Assembly (NCBI GenBank): GCA_910578505.1 | Contig: CAJTPV010000009.1 | Coordinates: forward strand, 1-47,136 | Reading direction: 5' to 3' | Length of the DNA stretch: 47,136 nucleotides | DNA from: an uncultured Oscillospiraceae bacterium | Lineage (GTDB): Bacteria; Bacillota; Clostridia; Oscillospirales; Oscillospiraceae | In this document: piece after piece, positions 40,473-47,136 of the stretch | Layout: each line of letters begins with the position of its first letter | How positions within the stretch are numbered: position 1 is the first letter of the stretch | The notes under the pieces: model-generated | What the model was told of the DNA's origin: nothing | Database searches by the model: none | Seen by the model: the letters and a program-made list of their open reading frames with translations, nothing else | Program-made: the position numbers and the translations under genes

Positions 40473-43064
40473 TTAATCCAGGCTGATGCTGCCGCTGCCG
40501 CCCTTCTCCAGCTTGTCGGACAGATAGAGGTAGTAGCGGGCCCCGCCGTCGGCCTGGCCGTTGTGGACCAGCTCCAGGAAGGTGCGCTTGGCGGCGGCAT
40601 AGTCCTGGCTGTACAGGGCGTACACGGCCTGGGTGAATTCCCCCACCGTGGACTCCTTCAGCCGCCGGACGTCGTAGGGGTCGCCCTCGAAGATCTCATA
40701 CACCCGCACGCTCTGCTCCCCCTGGCCGCTGCGGCCCATATAGCGGCTGCCGTAGTCCCTGGCCCCGGCAATCATGCTCTCGGTACACAGAATGCCCGCC
40801 TCCAGCCGCGCGCACAGCTGGATGAGCCGCTTGACCGTGGTAAAGCTGGTGGAGAGGGTGGTGGGCTCCATCTGGCTCTCGTCGCCCACGACGCCCACCA
40901 TCACGTCCCCCACGTCCAATGCGATGGAGAGCCTTACCATGGGCAGCCCGGCCAAATCCCTGGCCTCATTGAGGGCCAGCACCTCCTGCCGCACCGCCAC
41001 CGCCGTGCTCACCGCCAGGGCCTCGTCCCCCTCCAGCACCACGTCGTAGCCGTTGTAGGCGAAGTTGAACACCGTGCCCCCCATCCGAGACACCACGCCG
41101 GCGGTGCGCTCAATGACCTGATTGACGCTGTCGAAAAATTCCCGCATCCGGCTGTCGTACACCTGGTCAGGGAAACTGAAGGCCACCATCATCACCGCCA
41201 TCCGGCGGGTGGCCAGGGTGCTCTTGTCCACCTCCAGGATGGACTGCTTGCCCAGCAGGGCCAGCACCCGCTCCGGCACGAACCGCCGGTACGCCCGTGT
41301 CAGGTCCTCCCGCTTCCGCTCCTGCGTCTCCATGGCCCCGGCCAGGCTGTTCAGGGAGGAGGACAGCCCCTCCAGCTCGTCGCCGGAGTGGATGTTGACC
41401 CTTGTCCTGTAATCGCCCTCCGCCAGCCGCTCCATCCCCCTGGCCAGAGCGCGCATGCCCAGGGCCACCACCACGAGATTCACCACGCCCAGCAGCACCA
41501 GCAGGGCGATCCCCGCCAGCAGCGCCGCCTCCAGGATGGTCTCCTGCCGGTTCATCCAGCCCATCAGCGTGCTGTCGTCCGCTGTCAGCACCACCAGCCC
41601 CAGGTTCCCCCGCAGGTACAGCTCAAAGCGCCCTCCCGCCAGCCGGGAGGCCATGCCCTCCTCCCGTGCCTTGTTGGCCAGGGCGGTGGAAAAGCTGCCG
41701 GTCACCTCCCCCCGGCTGCCGGCGCACATGCCGCCGGCGGGGGCCTCCAGCACCCAACCGTCCCCGTCGGGCAGGTAGGCCCGGACCGTCACGTCCCGGT
41801 AATGGCCGGAGGCGGTCTTCTCCATGGCGCGCTCCAGGGCGCGGGTCAGCCGCCGGGCGTCCCCCTCCCACTGGGGGGCCGCCAGGCTCACCGCGCCGGA
41901 CAGGGCGTTCTCCGCCACTGTCCGGTGGTTCTCCTCCTGGGCGGGCCGGATCACAAACAGCAGCAGCACCGTGCCGATGGTCAGCGCCCCGGCCAGCAGG
42001 ATGCCGCCCCAGCGCACCGCCACGGACACCTGCCCCGTCCCCCGGCCCTCCAGGCCGTACCAGAGCAGCGCTGTCAGCAGCAGCAGGCCCAGCCCCGCGC
42101 CCAGCAGCAGACCCCAGCTGGCCCCGGCGCTCCGGTGGAGCATTCCGGTCAGCTCCGTGCAGGCCCTGCCCTGGTCCAGCACCAGCCGCCGGCCCCCCAG
42201 CAGCAGCAGCGCGCCGCCCTGGCTGGTGAGGGCCAGGTCCGTCACATCGTCCAGCGCCTGGTTCACCCCCAGCTGCAGGGCCTCCCGCACGCCGGTCCCG
42301 GTCAGGTCGCTGTAAAACACGGCAAGACCGGCACTGTCTAAGTAAAATAGACCTGCTCCGGCCTGGGTCAGATAGGTGATATTCTGTTTTGACAGGTCCC
42401 CGGCGGCAGCCTCGCCGTCCAGAGTCAGGAACCCCGCGCCGCCTGCGGCCAGGGAGCCGTCGGGCAGCACTGCGGCGGACAGGGCCGGCTGGGCCGGCTG
42501 CCGCTCCCGCTCCTCCACGCCGCCGCTGCTTTCCCGGCAGGCGTAGCCCTGGATGCCGTCGGGGCTGAGGACGGCGAAGCGCACCTCCCCGTTCTCACGG
42601 GAGAAGGTGGAAATCCGGACGCTGTCCCGGCGCTGGGCGGCGCTGTCCCCGGTGCAGGGGATGCGCAGCAGGGCCTCCGCCCCCTTGGACCGGACGATCC
42701 GGTACACCACCAGATCGCTCCAGTTCGCCTCCCCGTCCTCATACACCGCCAGGAACACCGTATTTTCCCCCACAGGGTACAGCCGGGCCAGGGCCCCTCC
42801 GGCGGCGTTGGGCGGGAGCTGGGCGCTCCAGCCCTCCGTCCGCTCCCCCGCCAGGGTGCCGAAGGTTAGCCGGAGCTTGTCGCCGTCCCGCCCGGCTGCC
42901 GCCACCTCCCCGCTCTCGCCTACGCCCACCGCCTCGTAACGGGCGGTTCCATAGCCGTTTCGCAGGACGGACAGGCTGTCCGCCGCCGGGCGGAACAGCA
43001 CCAGCCCCGCGCAGAAAGCGTAGATCAGCAGCACAAGAAATGACAGTGCTTTTCTCAGTCTCAT
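40473..43064 (-). CDS. Membrane sensor with degenerate class III cyclase domain
   Basis: 863 residues from the ATG at 43064 (GGAGGGG nine bases ahead). TM1 is near the N-terminus, followed by about 280 residues of repeated beta strands that look propeller-like. Two more helices lie at ~320-375, then a second extracytoplasmic part, a further helix (~515-540) and a HAMP (~540-590). A class III nucleotide-cyclase homology domain (~620-780) follows. The fold is clear (GGTVFNFAYNGYD, VRLSIALDVGDVMVG, LIQLCARLEAGILC), but both metal-binding aspartates look replaced (VAFSFPD in place of FxDIxGF; YNG in place of GDG). It ends in a TPR-like helical tail (~800-850). It is probably a non-catalytic sensor or scaffold. 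The pseudokinase-like gene ends 2 bp upstream. Confidence 0.8.
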   Translation of the reverse strand: MRLRKALSFLVLLIYAFCAGLVLFRPAADSLSVLRNGYGTARYEAVGVGESGEVAAAGRDGDKLRLTFGTLAGERTEGWSAQLPPNAAGGALARLYPVGENTVFLAVYEDGEANWSDLVVYRIVRSKGAEALLRIPCTGDSAAQRRDSVRISTFSRENGEVRFAVLSPDGIQGYACRESSGGVEERERQPAQPALSAAVLPDGSLAAGGAGFLTLDGEAAAGDLSKQNITYLTQAGAGLFYLDSAGLAVFYSDLTGTGVREALQLGVNQALDDVTDLALTSQGGALLLLGGRRLVLDQGRACTELTGMLHRSAGASWGLLLGAGLGLLLLTALLWYGLEGRGTGQVSVAVRWGGILLAGALTIGTVLLLFVIRPAQEENHRTVAENALSGAVSLAAPQWEGDARRLTRALERAMEKTASGHYRDVTVRAYLPDGDGWVLEAPAGGMCAGSRGEVTGSFSTALANKAREEGMASRLAGGRFELYLRGNLGLVVLTADDSTLMGWMNRQETILEAALLAGIALLVLLGVVNLVVVALGMRALARGMERLAEGDYRTRVNIHSGDELEGLSSSLNSLAGAMETQERKREDLTRAYRRFVPERVLALLGKQSILEVDKSTLATRRMAVMMVAFSFPDQVYDSRMREFFDSVNQVIERTAGVVSRMGGTVFNFAYNGYDVVLEGDEALAVSTAVAVRQEVLALNEARDLAGLPMVRLSIALDVGDVMVGVVGDESQMEPTTLSTSFTTVKRLIQLCARLEAGILCTESMIAGARDYGSRYMGRSGQGEQSVRVYEIFEGDPYDVRRLKESTVGEFTQAVYALYSQDYAAAKRTFLELVHNGQADGGARYYLYLSDKLEKGGSGSISLD

Positions 43065-43066
43065 GG

Positions 43067-43804
43067 TTATGTACCCCTCCTGACCGCTCTGCAAGCCCGC
43101 TTGCTGTTCTTCCACAAGAGGATGAAGAAGCGGGAGACGAAATTTTTTTGGGCAAGGGCCTCCGCGTCCGCCCGGATCTCCTCCTCCTCCCGGCGCCACC
43201 AGGCGTACATGGGCACGATGGAGGGGAAGTCCCCCAGCTCCAGCCGCTCCAGCATCTCCAGCTGCCGGTCACAGGAGTCCCACCGCCGGGGCAGCAGCTT
43301 TTTCAGCTGGTCCCCTGCCAGCAGCGTCAGCTCCCGGGCCGTCATCTCCTCCATGGGACGGATGAGAAACCGGGCGCTGGCGGACCCCTCGTCCGGGTCC
43401 AGCAGCAGGTTGTCGGAGCACAGGGCGGCGCAGCTGACCTCCGGCGGCAGGGCCGCCAGGGACAGGGCCAGGTGCATCACCACGCCTGCCGCGTTCAGCC
43501 GGTCGGACCAGCTCCACCGGTCCCCCCGGAAGAACAGCCAGTCGATGGGGGCCCCCTGTCCGGGGGGCTGGAACACCGCCGCCAGGGCTCCGTCCTCCAG
43601 GAACATGCCCCGGAACGCGGGGCAGTCCTTCATCCCGGCGTAGATTTCGCCGTAGCGGTGGAGCAGCTCGCCGCCGTACAGGTTGACCAGCAGCGACGGG
43701 TTTTCCCGCTCCTGGATGTCCACCACCTCCACGGCGGCATAGTTTTCGGCGCGCCACAGCACCTGTACCACCTTATAGCGCTCGCGGATCAGAATGCCGT
43801 CCAT
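43067..43804 (-). CDS. Pseudokinase-like protein of the CIS locus
   Basis: 245 residues. The pattern resembles a shortened Ser/Thr kinase: an N-lobe-like start (IRERYKVVQVLWRAENYAAVEVVD), a helix like kinase helix E (AAGVVMHLALSLAALPP), and CSDNLLLDPDEGSA where kinases have HRDxKPxNxLLD. There is no glycine-rich loop, no HRD Asp and no DFG, so catalysis is not expected. The C-terminus is basic with a short hydrophobic stretch (FVSRFFILLW). AAGGAGG is eight bases ahead of the ATG. It precedes the degenerate-cyclase gene by 2 bp. The kinase relation is my reading of weak motifs; otherwise it is an unknown protein. Confidence 0.55.
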   Translation of the reverse strand: MDGILIRERYKVVQVLWRAENYAAVEVVDIQERENPSLLVNLYGGELLHRYGEIYAGMKDCPAFRGMFLEDGALAAVFQPPGQGAPIDWLFFRGDRWSWSDRLNAAGVVMHLALSLAALPPEVSCAALCSDNLLLDPDEGSASARFLIRPMEEMTARELTLLAGDQLKKLLPRRWDSCDRQLEMLERLELGDFPSIVPMYAWWRREEEEIRADAEALAQKNFVSRFFILLWKNSKRACRAVRRGT

Positions 43805-43829
43805 GGAAGTCCCCTCCTTGTGCCGGTGT

Positions 43830-43914
43830 CATACTTTTTCTTGAAAGAAAAAGTATCAAAAAGAACTTTAGCGCCCGGCACGGTGCTGTGCCGGTCTCAG
43901 GTTTCTGCCCGCTG
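43830..43914 (-). repeat. 85-bp intergenic repeat element, copy 1
   Basis: Read on the minus strand it starts CAGCGGGCAGAAA, then GAGACC, a variable middle that here forms a hairpin (CCGGCAC/GTGCCGG), and ends in a 37-bp block. That block contains a perfect palindrome of arms ATACTTTTTCTT/AAGAAAAAGTAT. The whole aligns without gaps to 46783-46867 on the opposite strand, and the 37-bp block is identical. It occupies most of the 121-bp gap after the Ig-domain gene. Confidence 0.8.
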
Positions 43915-43925
43915 GCGATGGTGAG

Positions 43926-45704
43926 TTACTCTACGATGACGAACGCGCTGGCGTTTACGGTCTCGTCCACGTTGGCTGTGGCGATGATCTCATAGGTGCC
44001 CGGCAGCTCCGGGGCCCGGTACACGCCGTTGCGGTCGATGGCGCCGCCGTTCTCCTCCCGGATGCTCCAGTGGATCTGCCGGTCCTCGCTGCCCGTCACC
44101 TCACCCTGGAACTGCAGGCTGCCGCCGCAGCTGACACGGGCGAACTCCGGCGTCACTGTCAGGCCGATCTTCCGCTGGGCCAGGATGCGGCTGGTGTCCC
44201 GCTCCGGCTTCTGGGCGAAGTAGTGGACCGTCAGCCGGTTGCCCTCCACCATGTCGTGGAGCCACAATCCGATGCGCATGGTCCCCCGCTGGGGGTAGAC
44301 CAGCGCCGCCGCCTCCGCCCAGGGGGGAGTGGCCGGGGCCTTCTTGCCCTTGAAGATCTCGCTGTTGCCGTAGATGAGGGCCGTCTCCCCGTCCCGCTCC
44401 CGGTCCGCGAACTCCAGGCTCAGCCGGATGTCCACCGCGCCGGGCCCCAGGCCGTGGGCGATCTCCTCGGAGTAGATGCGGCTGTTGACCCGCAAGCCGC
44501 CGGGCATGGTCATCTCCACCGTGCCGTGGGCCACGGCGTAGTCGTACTGCTCCGGGGCCGGGATGCCGAAGTCAAAGTGCAGGCTGCCGGTGGAGGGCTG
44601 GTACACCGTCTTCACGTCCGGCTTCTGCCAGTACTCCAGGCTCCGCACCGAGGTGGTCACGCCCTCCAGACCGCCATTCCGGCCTCCGCCGCTCTCCCGG
44701 CCCATGGTCTGCCGGAAGGGCAGGTTGGTCACCGAGGCCAGAAACATGCTGCCGGAGGAGCTGATGAGCTCCAGCTTCGCCAGATACACCGGCAGGTCCC
44801 GCCCCCGCAGGCGGCGCTCCAGGCTGTCCAGGGAGCGGATATAGGCGCTCAGCTGCTCCTGGTCCCGGCACAGGCGGCACTTCGCGTCCACCTCGATGTA
44901 ATTTTTGTAGTGGTGGCTGCCCAGCTCCAGGTCCAGCTCGCCGCTGGCGGGGAACAGGGGGCTGTCCATCTCGCTCAGCTGCCGGGCCTTCACCTGGAAG
45001 GAGGCGGTGTATACCCGCCGCTTCTCCTCCCCGCTCTCCCGGAACTCCAGGCTCAGCCGCCCGTTCTCGCTCTCGGCAAAGGGGCACTCCCCCTCCAGCC
45101 GGAAGTGTACCGGCGGCGTCTTCTCGTTTTTCACCACCAGCACCTGGATCTGGAACTCCTCCCCGGCGCACACGGCCTCCGGCACGGACAGCACCAGCGT
45201 CAGCTCCTGGCTGGCGTACAGCTGGCAGATATTGGCCTGCCCCTGGGCCTCCAGCAGGCTGCGGAATTCCGGCGGCTGGGCGGTCAGGTACACCCGGCAG
45301 CCCTCCCGGGTCATATTGAACTGCCGGCTCTCCCCGGCGTCCACGCCCACGGCGTTCACCGGCTCCAAATCGTTCTCATCATAGCGCAGGCACAGATAGG
45401 CCGCCGGCTGGCCCTGGAGCTCCTCCTGGCCCTCCAGCATCTGCAGCTTGCGCAGCACCGGCTCCTCCATCACCACCATCCGGCCCTGGTAGTCCAGGGC
45501 CATGCCGCTCTCAATGAGCAGCGTGGTGTCGTCCACGGCGGTCACGCCCAAACCGCACACCACCCCCGCGCCGAAACTCAGCCGGTTGAGCAGCTGGCTC
45601 TTCTGCCGCGCGTAGCGCTGTTCCACCTCAAAATCCCGGACAGTCAGCAGCTTGCCATAAAAATACCGGTTGCGCTCAATGGGAAAAAAGTCCGCGTTAC
45701 TCAT
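43926..45704 (-). CDS. Baseplate-associated CIS-locus protein with C-terminal Ig-like domain
   Basis: 592 residues. The N-terminus (FFPIERNRYFYGKLLTVRDF, then RLSFGAGVVCGLGV) is followed by a long, mostly beta body, and residues ~510-592 form a bacterial Ig-like (BIG2-type) domain (VTPEFARVSCGGSLQFQGEV, IDRNGVYRAPELPGTYEIIA). I believe proteins with this N-terminal pattern occur beside tail-protein-I genes in other CIS clusters, but cannot give a family number. No signal peptide, so it is delivered by particle assembly rather than Sec. It could be a baseplate accessory or a fibre-like target-binding part. The ATG overlaps the upstream stop by 8 bp (ATGAGTAA). Confidence 0.72.
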   Translation of the reverse strand: MSNADFFPIERNRYFYGKLLTVRDFEVEQRYARQKSQLLNRLSFGAGVVCGLGVTAVDDTTLLIESGMALDYQGRMVVMEEPVLRKLQMLEGQEELQGQPAAYLCLRYDENDLEPVNAVGVDAGESRQFNMTREGCRVYLTAQPPEFRSLLEAQGQANICQLYASQELTLVLSVPEAVCAGEEFQIQVLVVKNEKTPPVHFRLEGECPFAESENGRLSLEFRESGEEKRRVYTASFQVKARQLSEMDSPLFPASGELDLELGSHHYKNYIEVDAKCRLCRDQEQLSAYIRSLDSLERRLRGRDLPVYLAKLELISSSGSMFLASVTNLPFRQTMGRESGGGRNGGLEGVTTSVRSLEYWQKPDVKTVYQPSTGSLHFDFGIPAPEQYDYAVAHGTVEMTMPGGLRVNSRIYSEEIAHGLGPGAVDIRLSLEFADRERDGETALIYGNSEIFKGKKAPATPPWAEAAALVYPQRGTMRIGLWLHDMVEGNRLTVHYFAQKPERDTSRILAQRKIGLTVTPEFARVSCGGSLQFQGEVTGSEDRQIHWSIREENGGAIDRNGVYRAPELPGTYEIIATANVDETVNASAFVIVE

Positions 45705-46737
45705 GCTCTGCTCCTCCGATCGTCGTATCGTAGTGGATGGTCACCCTCTCGTCGATGGCGGCCGGGATATAGCCGCCTACCCGGGAGTTGATGCCCAGAT
45801 AGGTGTGCCAATCCAATTGGACCCGGTTCTTCAGCAGCACCAGCTCCAGCTCCGTCCCGGCGGGGATGCGGTCCTCCATCCGCTCCAGAAACCGCTCCAT
45901 GCTGTCCCGGTCCGCAAAGGTATCCTCCTCCAGCAGGAGGAAAAAGCGGTAGGGGTCCTCCCCGTAGAGCCGCCGGTACAGCTCCGGGTTCCGGCAGGAC
46001 GGGTCGTTGGGGTCCACGGCAAAGTGCTCGATAACCCGCGCCTCCCGCCCGGTCAGCCAGCGGGCGCTGGACTTGACCCCCTCCACCGTGTACATGTTCT
46101 CATATTCCTCCAGGATATGCTTCAGCCTCTCCCGCAGCCCCTCCCGGACGTCCCAGGGGTCCACGCACAGCCACCGGGCCAGCATGGCCAGCAGCTCCGG
46201 CGGTGCGCTGTCCAAATCCAGCAGCCGGGGCAGGGTGTCGATGGCGTCCTCCATATCCTGAAACAGGCTGTTGAAAATAGACAGGAACCGGTAAGTAAAA
46301 TCCTGCTCCTGATAAATCGCGGGCAGATAGTCCACCATATGGTCCCCGGCCATGCGGATGGACACCTGCCGGACCAGGGGGCTCTCCCCGCCGGCGCCGG
46401 TCAGCTCCAGGGCCAGCCACAGATAGCGCCCGGTGACGCCCAGATAAACATCGGTCCCCGCGCCGCAGGGCGGGCCGAAGTCCTCCGTCCGCTCCAGGCT
46501 GTCGCCGGCCAGAGCAAATACCCGCACCGCCGCGTCCCGAGGCAACTGCGCCCCGATCTTCAGGCGGCTCCAGACGAATCCGGGCTCCCGGCTGTCCACC
46601 GGGAACAGCTCATACCGGCCCAGGTGCGCCCCCGGCTCCAGACAGACCCCGTCTCCCTGGCAGCGCGTATGGAAAAACCGGCCCTTTCTCCACTGCTCCT
46701 CACAGCACAGGGTCAAATATTCCTGTGTGGCACTCAT
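45697..46737 (-). CDS. Phage tail protein I-like baseplate protein of a contractile injection system
   Basis: 346 residues. The segment ~145-235 matches the phage tail protein I/TIGR02242 pattern (YLPAIYQEQDFTYRFLSIFNSLFQDMEDAIDTLPRLLDLDSAPPELLAMLARWLCV..., then KHILEEYENMYTVEGVKSSARWLTGREA), which forms the baseplate wedge in contractile tails and in Afp/PVC-type particles. The N-terminal ~130 residues are beta-rich. AGGGGGGCG lies ahead of the ATG. It overlaps the Ig-domain gene by 8 bp, and 144 bp containing the repeat copy 2 separate it from the baseplate-J-like gene. Confidence 0.85.
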   Translation of the reverse strand: MSATQEYLTLCCEEQWRKGRFFHTRCQGDGVCLEPGAHLGRYELFPVDSREPGFVWSRLKIGAQLPRDAAVRVFALAGDSLERTEDFGPPCGAGTDVYLGVTGRYLWLALELTGAGGESPLVRQVSIRMAGDHMVDYLPAIYQEQDFTYRFLSIFNSLFQDMEDAIDTLPRLLDLDSAPPELLAMLARWLCVDPWDVREGLRERLKHILEEYENMYTVEGVKSSARWLTGREARVIEHFAVDPNDPSCRNPELYRRLYGEDPYRFFLLLEEDTFADRDSMERFLERMEDRIPAGTELELVLLKNRVQLDWHTYLGINSRVGGYIPAAIDERVTIHYDTTIGGAEHE

Positions 46738-46782
46738 ACCATCGCCCCCCTATCCCGTCTCTCCATTGAAACTTTCATCCGT

Positions 46783-46867
46783 CAGCGGGCAGAAAGTTGA
46801 GACCTGCAACAAATTTCATCGGGCATCAACGTTCTTTTTGATACTTTTTCTTTCAAGAAAAAGTATG
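46783..46867 (+). repeat. 85-bp intergenic repeat element, copy 2
   Basis: Same length and layout as 43830-43914 but in the opposite orientation: CAGCGGGCAGAAA, GAGACC, a diverged middle, then the identical 37-bp block (46831-46867) with the ATACTTTTTCTT/AAGAAAAAGTAT palindrome. The two copies bracket the tail-protein-I-like and Ig-domain genes as inverted repeats about 2.9 kb apart. Confidence 0.8.
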
Positions 46868-46881
46868 TACGCCGGCGCCGC

Positions 46882-47136
46882 TCAGGACCGGACCAGCTCC
46901 AGCTCCACCTCGCCCCAGTAGGGGATGGCGTCCGGCGGCAGCTGGATGTCGCCGCCGGCGGTCCGGTAGCCCCCCGCGCCCATGCTGCGCACCTCCAGCC
47001 GCCGCACCGCCAGCACTCCCGGCACGGCCTGGAGACAGGCCGCCGCGCCGTCCCGCCGCACGGTCTCGCCGATGCGCTCCCGGCTCACGGCCAGAAATTC
47101 CGCCAGCGCCTGCTCCGCCGCCGGCCTGGCCCCGCC
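46882..47136 (-). CDS. Baseplate J-like protein, C-terminal part (cut by window edge)
   Basis: The frame is open from the right edge to a stop at 46882, giving 84 residues. The end matches baseplate J/gp47-like C-termini: helix AEFLAVSRERIGETV, then LQAVPGVLAVRRLEV, GDIQLPPDAIPYWGEVELE. In contractile tails this protein builds the baseplate rim. Only the last part is visible, so the call rests on this motif and on the neighbouring tail-protein-I-like gene. Confidence 0.6.
   Translation of the reverse strand, partial: GGARPAAEQALAEFLAVSRERIGETVRRDGAAACLQAVPGVLAVRRLEVRSMGAGGYRTAGGDIQLPPDAIPYWGEVELELVRS

Noticed and set aside
43830..43866. Rho-independent terminator splitting the CIS run
   Set aside because: The palindrome is strong, but on the coding strand it is not followed by a T-tract, and the same block recurs in the opposite orientation, so it is better explained as a repeat element.
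35856..47136. Ordinary prophage or R-type pyocin tail
   Set aside because: No integrase, capsid, terminase, lysis or head genes are visible, and the AAA+ ATPase, DUF4255 and DUF4280 genes are CIS markers. The right side is unseen, so this is judged on the part in view.
1..47136. CRISPR array, tRNA or rRNA genes, insertion sequence or transposase
   Set aside because: No regularly spaced direct repeats, no cloverleaf or rRNA-like stretches, and no transposase-like protein were found on reading through.

Overview
This GC-rich window has tightly packed genes with strong AGGAGG-type ribosome sites, SLH-domain and lipoprotein genes, SpoIIE/RsbW-type regulators, and short AT-rich hairpin repeats between genes. 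Together these suggest a GC-rich gut-type Firmicute of the Oscillospiraceae (Flavonifractor/Lawsonibacter/Oscillibacter-like). This is an inference from protein character; no rRNA or tRNA gene is present to settle it.

Left part (1-8 kb): an EndoQ-like nuclease fused to a UvrD-type helicase (minus), a LacI-family regulator (minus), a phosphoglucomutase/phosphomannomutase (plus) preceded by what looks like the remnant of an SGNH-hydrolase gene, and a cation diffusion facilitator (minus).

Peptide-utilisation block (7.4-22.7 kb): a minus-strand run encodes an Opp/Dpp-type peptide importer (two permeases, two ATPases, a lipoprotein binding protein), an M14 carboxypeptidase, a MATE exporter and a GntR/FCD regulator. 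Divergent from it, on the plus strand, are an M42 aminopeptidase, an M3 oligoendopeptidase and a small EamA transporter. Facing these are an M20 amidohydrolase and a second M14 carboxypeptidase. The picture is import of peptides followed by cytoplasmic digestion by four peptidase families. A divergent promoter region with an inverted repeat (16645-16665) is a likely control point.

A chemoreceptor (MCP) follows at 23.2-25.2 kb. It has a good promoter of its own and a strong terminator, and lies downstream of about 550 bp of non-coding DNA with several stable potential hairpins.

Right half (25.3-47.1 kb): one continuous minus-strand gene run, mostly with 1-45 bp gaps or overlaps, which enters from beyond the right edge. 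It carries part of a contractile injection system (CIS/eCIS): the end of a baseplate-J-like protein, a tail-protein-I-like baseplate protein, a DUF4255/Pvc16-type tube-end protein, a DUF4280 PAAR-like spike tip and a CIS-type AAA+ ATPase. Sheath, tube and the other baseplate genes would lie to the right. Embedded among these are proteins that look like signalling enzymes without their catalytic residues: a pseudokinase-like protein, a membrane protein with a degenerate class III cyclase domain, and a membrane PP2C/SpoIIE-like protein with a degenerate HATPase. There is also a MORN-repeat membrane protein and a small single-span membrane protein. The run continues into a MATE transporter fused to a degenerate RsbW-like domain, a methyltransferase-GNAT fusion, an apparently intact SpoIIE-type phosphatase, an intact RsbW-like kinase and an SLH/DUF362 lipoprotein. 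I regard this coupling of a CIS to a partner-switching-like module and several pseudo-enzymes, with multiple membrane proteins, as the most interesting system in the window.
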